A stretch of 64,000 bases of DNA, taken from Megalonaias nervosa. Its lineage: Eukaryota; Mollusca; Bivalvia; Unionida; Unionidae. The stretch is from contig JAECUM010016850.1 in the NCBI GenBank assembly GCA_016617855.1, forward strand, positions 1 to 64,000. Direction: 5' to 3'. Within the stretch, counting starts at the first letter, position 1; each line of letters begins with the position of its first letter. Of this stretch, positions 11,505 through 20,658 are shown piece by piece. Under the pieces are notes generated by a model, which was not told where the DNA came from, did not search any database, and was given only the letters and a program-made list of their open reading frames with translations. A program made the translations under genes and the position numbers.

Positions 11505-11711
11505 AGTAGTAATAGTAAATGAGGTTTCTATCTCAGAGACCCCCTTCCCCCTCCAAAACGCTTCTATGTTAATATTTTCTTCACCAGCCTTTTCTAGCTC
11601 AGAATAATGACATTTACATGATAATTATTTTTCTAGCATATTTCTGACAAAATGCGTTTTGTCGTGGAAGGGGGTCTCTGAGAGAGAAACAGCTCATTTA
11701 CTATTACTGCT
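11505..11711 (+). repeat. Left terminal inverted repeat (207 bp)
   Basis: It is nearly the reverse complement of 28429-28635 over its full 207 bp. It is also a near-palindrome in itself: its outer ~46 bp (AGTAGTAATAGTAAATGAG...CAGAGACCCCCTTCC) recur inverted at its inner end, around a unique centre of about 115 bp. Confidence 0.93.
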
Positions 11712-11784
11712 GTTGTAATGATTTAAAATATAATATAAATATTTTTTTAATTTAAAAAAAATATTTACAAAACATATATTGACA

Positions 11785-12050
11785 AAACAATACCCCCATG
11801 TGAACCCCTAGATTACCAAACGATATTCTAGGTTCAGAGGGTGATGAAATATTTTCATTTGTACAGGCACAACCCCCATGTGAACTCCTAGATTACCAAA
11901 TGATATTCTAGCAAGTTCAAAGGGTGATCTGTATTTTCTATGGACAGCGTACACATAAACTTAATTAACTTAGCTCTATGGACGGCACAGATACATATAA
12001 ACTTAATTATAGTACTTATCTAAGGACAGCACACACATACAAAAGGGGTC
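11785..12050 (+). repeat. Two short tandem arrays in Maverick left arm
   Basis: Two copies of a unit with CCCCCATGTGAACYCCTAGA, ATTACCAAAYGATATTCTAG and AGGGTGAT are spaced about 82 bp. They are followed by about three copies of a shorter unit with GGACAGC...ACATA-AAACTTAATTA. Confidence 0.75.
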
Positions 12051-12439
12051 CTTCTCTACGTTCAACAGATTTCTGCACACCCTCCCCCATAATCAACCCC
12101 AGGAGTGCAGAAGTGCACGCACCACATGGTGACATGGTGGGAGAGTGTACTTTTCTTTGTTGAAGTTAGAGTATGGGGTGGGACCCCAAACTAGATAAGG
12201 GTTGTATTGTATATAAGCTGACCAATACTTGGAAATCTAAAAGTAGCTTACACAGTAGGCATGGCTTATTCATTGTTGTATTTTTCTTTTTACCTTAATT
12301 ATTATCTCTGAAAAAATCTGAAAGAAGCAAGAAACTTGACAAAATCATAAAAACAAAGATAATGTGTCTTAAAAAAAACAACAAAAAAGATATTATTTAT
12401 CAGCAAATAAAAATATAATTATTTATGAACAAAATTTAT

Positions 12440-12640
12440 TATAAAATGCAAGGGAGACAAACTGTCAGAGTTATCTCCCTTAAAAATGCAAGGGAGACAA
12501 ACTGTCAGAGTTATCTCCCTTAAAAATGCAAGGGAGACAAACTATCAGAGTTATCTCCCTTCAAAATACAAGGAAGACAGAGTTATCTCCTTTTAGAATA
12601 TAAGGAAGACAGACAGGGTTATCTCCCTTTAAAGAACTTC
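12440..12640 (+). repeat. Tandem palindromic repeats (AAGGGAGAC...TCTCCCTT)
   Basis: Five units of about 39 bp. Each begins ATGCAAGGGAGACAAACTGT and ends GAGTTATCTCCCTT, so each unit can fold on itself and pair with its neighbours. The first three are almost identical and the last two are shortened. AAGGGAGATAACTC-type sequence is abundant in molluscan genomes. Confidence 0.9.
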
Positions 12641-12759
12641 ATCACCTATTATTAAAATGTCAACAGTAGCTATGAGAAATAATTTATTATCATGTTTATA
12701 CAAATAAAATTTAATTTTTTCGCTTACTTTTCGATGACATTCAAATAACTCTCTCATTG

Positions 12760-13077
12760 CTACCCTGGTGAGAATATACCACCTTTTGCAAAGACCTTTG
12801 ACCGGTTTAGGTCAATATTTATTTTCGTGTATTTTTCTTGACTGATTGGATCATGAAGATTATCATATTTCAGCATAAGCTCATCTCTCAGCTTTTCAAG
12901 ATAATCAAAATATTTGTTGTTATCTGATTTAATAAGCCAGAGTTTCATTCTGTCAAATTTACTAAAACAAATACCTGAAATTTCATCATTAAATTCAACT
13001 GATAATTGCTGGCCATTGACCATTATTTTTTTAATTTTGCTACTAACTCCATCGGCTAATGTTAAATTTTCGAACAT
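12760..13077 (-). CDS. Hypothetical 105-aa Maverick protein downstream of polB
   Basis: An intact ATG-to-stop frame of 105 aa. It starts inside the polB stop: the sequence reads TAATG, with TAA ending polB and ATG opening this gene one base in, which suggests coupled expression. The protein is mixed alpha/beta-like and rich in Lys and Asp (motifs KIKKIMVNGQQLSVEF and SKFDRMKLWLIKSDNNKYF). There is no signal peptide or membrane segment. I do not recognise the family. Its position beside the polymerase suggests a replication accessory role, but that is only context. It is one of the few unbroken frames in the element. Confidence 0.6.
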   Translation of the reverse strand: MFENLTLADGVSSKIKKIMVNGQQLSVEFNDEISGICFSKFDRMKLWLIKSDNNKYFDYLEKLRDELMLKYDNLHDPISQEKYTKINIDLNRSKVFAKGGIFSPG

Positions 13078-16000
13078 TATTTCTGAAGTTTAGACAAAAA
13101 TGCATAGTGTCCAATAGCTAACGTATTAATTCCATCCTCGCAATATCTCTTATCATCAAAATTACTTAGTCCACGTTTTATAATTGTATCTGTTTCAAGT
13201 TTGTGATGATTTGTTCTGATAACATTTGTTTTAATAAAATTAGTGCAGGTGTTTAGCGCTGCTTTAAAATCATCAAATTTCATACACTTTTTTACATATC
13301 CGCAAGGAATACCTTTTGCTTTTTTTGTTAGTTTATTGTCATCTAAAATTACGGCGTACATTTTATTTCTTAGTCCAACAAATTCCCTAACTGGTGCAAA
13401 CATAAATTCATCTTTCATTTTACCGATGACTTTTTTATTTGCATCATCATGAAATCTACTACTTTTTGGATAATCTGATAAATCAAATAAATTTTTATTG
13501 TTATATATATCTTGATAAACATCCTCACATTTTATGTTATAAGTAAGTGAATCTGTATCAATAAATAGCAACTCTGAATCTGGCCACTGCTTTTTGGAAA
13601 AATAATAGTGAAAGTCGTACATTAGCCATTTTGACATATCAAGTACAGCTTCACCAACATAAATCGGTTTACTTAGTTTCAAATTTGTCGTTTGTCGCTG
13701 TATTGCAACAAGATTTTCATTAAATATTTTCATACTGATAAAACTGTCATCGTTGACTAATTTATTTCTGCGATTTACATCATTTACAATTTCAATATTG
13801 ACTCGCTTTCTTATATTTTCCATCATTTTACCGAACACGGAATTGTTCATCAACTTGAAAAAGTTTTTCTCAATGTCAGTCTTAGCAATAGCACAGTGTT
13901 TGGTATTTAAATCAATATAATCTGCCATCCACCGTGATTGATTAAATTTTAACACGCGATGAACTTTTCTCAGATTTAGTCCAGCATCTACTGCTTGTTT
14001 TAAATTTTTGTAATGTATCACGTAATTTCTTTTATTTAACAGATTTGGAACTTGCTTATCAACAATCATAGTTTTTGCTGTTGTCATTGCCTGTTGTTCA
14101 GGCAATAATAAACTATAATTGATCATCATTGACTCTGCACAAAACGGATAGTCGTTAAGTAGATCATGTAATGAACTAGGATAATCAAGATCAACTTCAA
14201 CAAAAATAACTGACATTTTCCGGGAGATTTTTCTCAGTTTCTTTAAGAAATTGATCTGGAGTTATCCAATGAAATCCACTACATGGCATTGGTTCTGACA
14301 TAGCATAACCATATAAATTATAAGCGTTAAGATAAATAATATAATTTGACGGCAAATTTTTATCGTAATTTTTTAAGTATTTATTATTAGCTACTGCATA
14401 TTTTTTTGTTATAACGCAAATTCCTATGCTAATTCCTTTTTCAATAAAATTAAACATATCAACATCAGTTAAGAGATCCAGTTCTATCCTGCTTGTTTTT
14501 AGCAGAGCATCCCTTGACAATCCTGGTGCAGAATAATACCAACATGGATCTAATCCATAATTTTCATGACTAACTTTGCGAAAACTCTCGAAAACATCTG
14601 CTAGTAATAATACATCTGTTTTCAAATATAAATCATGATAACTACCAAGTGTCTTACAACCAAATTTATTCCAAATATCTTCTGCATATTTGTAATCGTC
14701 ATCTGTAATATTTTCATTTTTTAGCTGCGAGTAAAATTTATCTTTGTTAGGAAGAGAAGTTTCATCAAATCTGCTCCAATCATCAAGATACTCATACAGA
14801 AAGACACCTTTTTGTCAGAGAGACGTAGTCTTCACCAAAGCAGTGTTTTAAATTACTGAAATTGCTACATCCTTTTACAAGCTCATCTAATGGTGCTGCC
14901 ATAAATTGCAGACAGTCAATAAAACGTAATTTCCCAAGTGTAACTGACATATACTTTTCAAAATTGTTTGGAATACATTTTATTATATTGTTTAATGCTT
15001 CGAGAATGATATGACTATCATAACCATGAAAATTATGTAAAACGACAGGAATAAAATCTGGCACATTAAATTTCAAATTACAATTGTCATGTGCTGCTCA
15101 GCGAAATTGGCCTGTTAGATGACAGTGATCGTGCACTTTATCATTACGTAGAGGTTTCTCGCAGATATCACAATTAACTGCCTCGTCAAAATCAGGTTGT
15201 TGTTTGGATGTTATTTTTATTGGAGCTGTTCTGGATAATCTGTTGAAAATTTTATTAACATCGTCTATTAATTTTTTAGCAGCAGGATTTTTACCTCTGT
15301 AAAATTTTATTGGACTTGAAAAATTATCGTTAGTGCAACAAACTACTTTATAAGCTGCTCCACAGGGAACATGTTGTTGTATTTTTCTGGTGCTTGATTT
15401 ATTTGGATCATTTTCTGCGCCTGCTACAGGAACGAGTAGACACTCGAAATCAGTATAAATAACAAACGGAATATTTAATTTCTGATTGTAATTTTTAAAT
15501 TTTAATACTTTTTCTTTTACTCCTGGCATTGTTATTCTTTGAACATTAACACAGTATTTAAGATGCTCTTGCAGTTTTTCATCTTTAGAAAAACCTTGTA
15601 AACAACGGTAGCAAAAATATTTCTTATTTTTATTTTTATTATATTGTATGCCAACTAGGTTGTCAAAGTTTTTTATCCAAACAGAATGTCCTTTATAAAA
15701 TAATAAATTTATTTTATTTTGTGTAGCAAATACCGAAATATATCTCGGGTAAACACTTTCTTTTTCATCTAGTCCGAAAACATTTATTGAAATATTGTTT
15801 TATTTTTCAAACTTTGTTTTCTGATTCTCTGCCACCGGAAAAGTTATCCCATTAAAATTTAACTCATCTTTGTATGGCAAATATATTTCAACGCAATCAG
15901 AGTTACAACTGTGAGGATGTCTAGCAGACAAAATTGCCCAACGATAACATTCGTTATCAAAGTTCTTTACGTTTATGCAACATTTTTTGTTTTTAATTTT

Positions 16001-16454
16001 TTGAGGGAGATCAACATAAGAACTACCATGAAGTGCATTATATTTCATTGTGTGAAATAAAACTTCTTTTATCATTTCAAATTTCCAACCTGATCATGAT
16101 ACAGTAAATTCCTCCAATTTTTTATTTATTTCTTGATGTATTTCATCAGCAACTGATGAAATTTTTGTTCCAGCTAATATTTTTCGTGATTTAGATGTTA
16201 AATATGGTTCAGCAATCTGATTGATGAAATCCACATTTTCAAGTATACTGCACTATTAGCTTGATACTTTTATGAACTGCAAGTTCTCACGTTACAGTTG
16301 GATGCAGAAGATGAAACAAATTTGTAGAGTTAAAATTTCCTAAAACATTTTGATTATCAAATTTATAACTGTTATCAAATTCTGCAAAAGCGGTGGCTAT
16401 TTTTGTAGGTTCTCCTATAAGGCTCTTTCTGACAATATCTTGCAATTTCAGCAT
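13077..16454 (-). pseudogene. polB: Protein-primed family B DNA polymerase, broken
   Basis: The replicative polymerase of the element, about 1,125 codons long as expected for Polinton PolB. The exonuclease motifs are visible as YTDFEC (near 15455), NFHGYDSH (near 15030) and EYLDDW (near 14780). In the polymerase domain, motif A reads YLNAYNLYG, with Asn (14326-14328) where the family has the catalytic Asp. Motif B is NNSVFGK (near 13840) and motif C DTDS (near 13555). In-frame stops are at 16094-16096 (TGA), 15800-15802 (TAA) and 15098-15100 (TGA), with frameshifts near 14800 and 14205. The N-terminal part is also disrupted around 16255-16290. The start at 16454 is the first ATG of a compatible frame and is uncertain. 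Confidence 0.93.
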
Positions 16455-16553
16455 TGTTATATAACATTTTATATATTTAATTGATATCTCACCGCACAAT
16501 GTGCACGCGCTAGTTGAAAAATCAATTAGAGATATAAAGATGCTTATAGTATA
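16455..16553. promoter_or_regulatory. Divergent promoter region, polB / HNH gene
   Basis: These 99 bases separate the leftward polB start (16454) from the rightward HNH start (16554). They contain TATA-like strings facing each way (TATATA near 16470, TATAAAG at 16533-16539). The function is inferred from position. Confidence 0.4.
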
Positions 16554-17354
16554 ATGGCACAAAATCTGACGAGCGCAAGCGAGCAAGAATACTACCATGT
16601 TCATCCCAAGTATAACTTGTATGCGGGAAATATGTCAGGGTCGGTGATTCATGTCAAATATGGAAAACCGTTTGGTAAATCAACACCAGCTGGTTATAAG
16701 ATCAGTGTTAAAGGTGATAATGACAAGCAAGTTGAAATGTTTAAGAAAGATTTTATTTACACATTATTTTGTGATGAAATTCCAGAAGGACAATGAGTAT
16801 ATCATGTCAACAGCTTGGTTACTGATGATAATATTGAAAACTTGTCTTGGCAAGATGAATTTCAACCTCATTCCACATTTGACTTTTACGAAGCCTGTGA
16901 TAAAGGAATTATTCGAAGAAGAAAAACTAAAAAGTGTTAGGTAATTTGCAAAATAGTGGATACTTGCTTGTAGTTGTTCGTGGAAGTAAAACACATTTTG
17001 TTGGTTATCAGTCACATCGTTTTGTTTACAAAACGTTTAACGGACCTATACCTAATGGTTTAGTGATAGACCACGTCAACGGTATTAAAACAGATAATCA
17101 TCTAGAAAACCTTGAACTTGTCACTCAACAAGAAAATAACAGACGAGGAAACAGGTAATAATTTTAGTAAAGTTAAACTTATTGTTTCGTTTAATCTTGA
17201 AACAGATCAGGAACTATAATTTCCTTCGATAACAGCTGCAGCAAAACATTTTAAAATTAATCCTAGAGCAATAAAATTTGTTGCAAATGGCAGAACAAAG
17301 TTGGCAACATCACAATCAACCTTTGACAGAATCATCTTCAAATATGACGATTAA
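16554..17354 (+). pseudogene. HNH homing-type endonuclease with NUMOD-like tail, broken
   Basis: A DNA-cutting nuclease of the phage/organelle homing-endonuclease kind. It shows two HNH-like blocks, VYHVNSLVTDDNIENLSW (near 16795-16850) and VIDHVNGIKTDNHLENLEL (near 17060-17120). The second is preceded by a typical HRFVYKTFNGPIPNG lead-in and followed by an LVTQQENNR end. The C-terminal FPSITAAAKHFKINPRAI stretch (near 17225-17280) resembles a NUMOD1 helix-turn-helix. An in-frame TGA is at 16794-16796 and frames change near 16938 and 17160. Another stop is near 17216. It runs opposite to its neighbours and overlaps the tail of the next gene by 17 bases, consistent with a selfish gene inserted in the element. 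Confidence 0.85.
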
Positions 17355-17619
17355 TTATATTTTCTGGCTCAGTTTTGGTAAGACAATTATGAGCAAACAT
17401 TAAAATATCATCTTTGCTAAACTTTAGTGTAATAAATGCACTGTCAGTAAGTTTATATTTTTCTGCTGCTGTTAGAAGAATTTTATCAGAATCACCTTGC
17501 ATTATAATAACGTCATCAGAATAACAACTATATCCTGACAAACATTTTCGCACTGCTTCAGCTAATACTCCATAGTTTAATATATTAACTTTTTGGTGAT
17601 ATTTTATCTCGTTAGTCAT
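17338..17619 (-). CDS. Hypothetical 93-aa Maverick protein
   Basis: An intact frame beginning with ATG at 17619. It is of average composition, with two Cys pairs and a helical C-terminal half containing LTAAEKYKLTDSAFITLKF. There is no membrane segment and no family I recognise. It converges tail-to-tail with the HNH gene, overlapping it by 17 nt. It lies 30 AT-rich bases from the divergently read frame at 17650, so it may share a promoter with it. Confidence 0.5.
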   Translation of the reverse strand: MTNEIKYHQKVNILNYGVLAEAVRKCLSGYSCYSDDVIIMQGDSDKILLTAAEKYKLTDSAFITLKFSKDDILMFAHNCLTKTEPENIINRHI

Positions 17620-17649
17620 TTATTTTTATAAATTAGATAAAAATATAAT

Positions 17650-18129
17650 ATGGGCTTGATAAAACGACTTGCTGATATTTATGCGGATGATAATTTTACA
17701 GCAGGAGATGTTGTCTCAAGAAATGAAATCTCTGGCAATATAAAATGTGAGTCGGTTGGTTAAACAGAAGATAATATTTTATTTAACAACGACGATGAAC
17801 AGGACAAGATTGTTAACGTGGTTGATAAAAAATTACAGCATACCGACAACTGGATGATATAATGTTAAGTATCATATCGCCAAACAAATAATAAAATTTA
17901 ATTTTACCATTGCTGAGCAACAAATATTTTGGCAACTTATAAAACCTTTTCTTAATCTGAAAATTGCTGGCCAACAAAGGAGCATAAAATACAATTTTTT
18001 TTTGTTAAAATATTTTATTTGATGCCAGTCGATAATGCAAGAAAATTACATTTAATGTCATGTAGACCAATAAAATGTAAATCTGTCAAGCATAAGTATG
18101 ACGAAATTTATAACAATATTATTTCATAA
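17650..18129 (+). pseudogene. Unknown Maverick gene, several breaks
   Basis: Reading from ATG 17650 (MGLIKRLADIYADDNFTAGD), coherent protein-like stretches continue in changing frames through 17870-17990 (for example KQIIKFNFTIAEQQIFWQL) to a final piece ending at TAA 18127-18129. Stops occur near 17762 and 17860. I do not recognise the family. Its last bases overlap the end of the integrase gene on the other strand by about 11 nt, typical of the compact packing of the element. Confidence 0.45.
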
Positions 18130-19426
18130 TTTGTTTGGTTGGAACCCAACCATTACATTTATCGCTGTATCCTCTCCATTTAACTAAACTTTTATTACCT
18201 TTTTTCCTGATAACTTTTTCAATAACAAATATATCTCGCTCAGTTTTTTGTAGTTCCTGCTCGTAAAAACTACCAGTTATAGGCTCACCCAATAAATCTT
18301 TTAGTGCATATGTTACAGGTATTGTCAGTAAAACTTTAAAACAAATACTTCTTCACTCCAGTTTGGAGTAAATCCTTTTTCAAATGTTTTTTTCATCAGA
18401 GAAATTCTATCTTTTTCACCAGCTTTAAATTTATGTCGGCGATACATGTTTTCATTTGCAAGAATCGGATTTTTAATTGCATCAGTTGGTGACATTTTTA
18501 TTGATCTGTGCTTCGTGTTATTACATTTGTCAACAATCTGCTGTAGATTGTCGATATATTTATTTGTATTTTTAGCTGTCAAATGTTTATGTATCAGCTT
18601 GTTTAGTGTGTGATTAAATCTTTCAATGACAATGCTCTTACCTTCATTTCCAGTAACATACTTTTCTATGTTATTTTGCTCCAACAACTGCTCAAATTAT
18701 TTATTAAAAAACTCTGCTCCATGATCAGTCTAAATTCTGTTTGGTTTTCTTTCTGTATTTGTTATTATTTGTTTTAGCGCATCAGTTACCGATGTTCCAG
18801 TTTTATCCGAAACAGGTACACTAAATGTTTATTTACTGAAAACATCTACAACATTAAAAAGATATTTTTTGTTATCATTAAACTGAGCAAGATTTGACAC
18901 ATCAACTAAATCTATCGCCCAGATATCGTCAACTGCATTTGTGACAATTTTACGTTGCGGAATCTTTTTTTTTTAGGTTCTTGTAGCTCTGATGCCAGAT
19001 CATCATACAATTCTTTTCCAAGCCCTAACTTATATTTTGTTCCTATCATTCCTTGAACTAACCTTCTATCAAATCGTTCTCTCATATTTACAGGTTTCAT
19101 ATCATGTAGTTCATCTAACATTATCTTATCACAGCCAGGCTTATCTTGCTCATTATCACGACAACAAATATCATGACGCGTTGCTATTGCATCAACTTGA
19201 TTATAAGGCTCTTGTCCTTGTAATGGATTATCATTTTCATCTAGTTGTTTATCTTGCGGATTGTATGGTCCAGGGTATTTATGGCCAGGCAATGCCAACC
19301 TCCTTTTGGTTTTGGTAACTTGCCAATAAATTTGTGGATGTCAATACCGCTGCCAATTATCTCATGGTGATTGCATGATTGACAGTATGTAACAATTTTA
19401 TCTTGTTCGATACAAAGATCTTTCAC
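18119..19426 (-). pseudogene. int: Integrase with N-terminal PLA2-like domain and C-terminal chromodomain, broken
   Basis: The N-terminal part (19298-18990) matches the parvovirus VP1-type phospholipase A2 fold: a GHKYPGPYNP loop, then TRHDICC with the His-Asp pair. An IDIHKFIGKLPKPKGG lead-in precedes it in another frame. The rve integrase core follows, with Asp in WAIDLVDV (near 18915), Asp in TDHGAEF (near 18725) and Glu in NEGKS (near 18644), so the DDE triad is complete. A chromodomain with LVKWRGYSDKCNGWVP (near 18180-18140) ends the protein. Breaks: frameshifts near 19295, at a run of ten A's (about 18965-18974 in the + strand) and near 18330, and three stops (two TAA, one TAG) between 18700 and 18835. 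The start is unresolved because no ATG fits. Confidence 0.9.
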
Positions 19427-20031
19427 AATTACATTTCATTTTATTTTTTAATCGTCAACAAAATATTTATTAGCAAAAAAATATTTTAATTCTGAAAGTT
19501 TGATAAAATTGTTGATTTTTACAAATTTTTAGCTAAAAATCCTGTTTTATTTTAAAGGAAAAATGGTTTAAAAAATCAAAGAAAATTGTTAAAATTTCTT
19601 GTTTCTTGAGGGCCAAACCTCAAGCGATTTTATATTTGATTTTTTTATTTTTTAATAAATTTTGCAATTTCTTGCTAAAAAATCAACAAAAATCGACAAA
19701 AACAGACAAAGAATCAGCTAAAAATCAGAAATTTTGACTAAAATGTTTCAATTTTATCAGAAAATCCAAGAATCAAATATAAAATTGCTCAAGGTTTGGC
19801 CCTCAGAAAATAAGAAATCGGACCAAAAAATATTTACCTTCATCAATTAATCATCTACTAAATAACTCCAGCTCCAGTTGTCGATTTCAGAAACATACTT
19901 TTTGCTACCACAAATAGCGCAAATGCTTTTCAACATCATTCTATTATTTTTTTTTTTTTCCATTGTCTCATCTTTATTCTCTTAGTTTTACATTTGAGAC
20001 AGTATGTTGATATTTTTTTGTATTTGTAAGT
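19427..20031. other. Maverick intergenic segment with long hairpin
   Basis: There is no ORF between the integrase gene and the protease. It contains the inverted repeat 19594-19640 / 19772-19818 and is very A/T-rich with repeated AAAATC/GATTTT strings. Confidence 0.7.
19594..19818. repeat. Inverted repeat, 47-bp arms, 131-bp loop
   Basis: The left arm 19594-19640 (with TTGAGGGCCAAACCTCAAGC) is the reverse complement of 19772-19818 with about six mismatches. The core GGGCCAAACC is perfectly paired and is the only GC-rich sequence nearby. Confidence 0.85.
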
Positions 20032-20461
20032 TTAGATAAAATTCATTGCAATCTCATCATTAGCATGAGAAGGTTGCTTGTCAGATTGCAAAATAAACTT
20101 CAGAAAATCAGAATCTCCAGAGTTTTCACTCTGGAACATCTGTCGGATAAACATAATGCAATAATAACCACAAGCGGATGTTCCAACAGGCTGTAGTTGA
20201 TTAGACGAGTAATTTATTTTTTTAAAAATTTTTAAAAATATATATTTTTATAAGATCACTTAGAGGATGTCCGAATGAATCAAAATAATTATTATTGTAA
20301 ACAGCAACCCAATGAGTTCCTGACCCATCATCGAAGTTTTGTATGTTTACAATACACGAACTACCTGCTGGTACATTATCTAATTCGTCTTTAGAATACA
20401 CTCCATGAAATCCAACAATGTCATTAAATTTTTCAGTTATATCAAAATTACTCAACTGCAT
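20032..20461 (-). pseudogene. Adenain-like cysteine protease (PRO), one frameshift
   Basis: The maturation protease of Maverick-type viruses, which cleaves capsid precursors. Starting from ATG 20461 (MQLSNFDITEKF) it shows GVYSKDEL, the catalytic His in GTHWVAVY, Asp in YFDSFGHP, and after a frameshift in the A/T run near 20222 the Gln and Cys region ending TSACGYYCI, with a stop at 20032-20034. About 143 codons is near the group's usual length. The open frame extends upstream to a GTG at 20596, but that portion covers another gene in a different frame, so the internal ATG is preferred. The catalytic residues are intact, so the shift near 20222 is the only visible damage. Confidence 0.88.
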
Positions 20462-20604
20462 CTGGTGCCTGGTAGAGTCATTCCACATCCTATCCCTATC
20501 TGATTTGGAATTAGACTGCCAGCTAACCCCGCTAAAAGTGGAGCGAAAGGAATAATTCCTCCTTGCTTTGTTGCTGTTGTTTGTGCTCGAGGACACTTCG
20601 TCAT
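20452..20604 (-). CDS. Small hydrophobic virion-type protein (50 aa), overlaps protease start
   Basis: A short intact frame from ATG 20604 to TGA 20452-20454. It has a hydrophilic head (MTKCPRAQTTATKQ) and a Gly-Gly start to a hydrophobic stretch, GGIIPFAPLLAGLAGSLI. This head-plus-hydrophobic-segment design is typical of small pX/pVI-like virion proteins in Mavericks and adintoviruses. The ATG of the protease (20461) lies inside its end in another frame, so the two genes overlap by ten bases. The protein assignment is by composition and position, not by a clear family motif. Confidence 0.55.
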   Translation of the reverse strand: MTKCPRAQTTATKQGGIIPFAPLLAGLAGSLIPNQIGIGCGMTLPGTRCS

Positions 20605-20658
20605 CTTTTTTTTTATTTAAATTTTGTTGCTTGTGCTTTCTTTTTAGCTGGCATTATA

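Larger units (their letters stand above)
11712..12759. other. Maverick left non-coding segment
   Basis: Between the left TIR and the first gene there is no convincing ORF. It has two ~82-bp repeats (11785-11930), about three degenerate ~55-bp repeats with a TATGGACAGCRYACACATA core (11938-12050), and the palindromic 39-bp tandem array at 12440-12640. Confidence 0.7.

Noticed and set aside
11505..11711. Two independent MITE insertions instead of Maverick TIRs
   Set aside because: Only the outer sides of the two copies share a direct repeat (GTACA), and inner flanks show no duplications.
12440..12640. CRISPR-like array of regularly spaced palindromic repeats
   Set aside because: Repeats are directly adjacent without unique spacers, the genome is animal, and no cas genes exist.
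16455..16604. Upstream extension of the polB frame (start at 16604)
   Set aside because: It would run over the divergent spacer and into the HNH start; the ATG at 16454 is more credible.
20462..20596. N-terminal extension of the protease frame to a GTG at 20596
   Set aside because: This part reads as a different, hydrophobic ORF in another frame, and protease homology starts only at the ATG at 20461.
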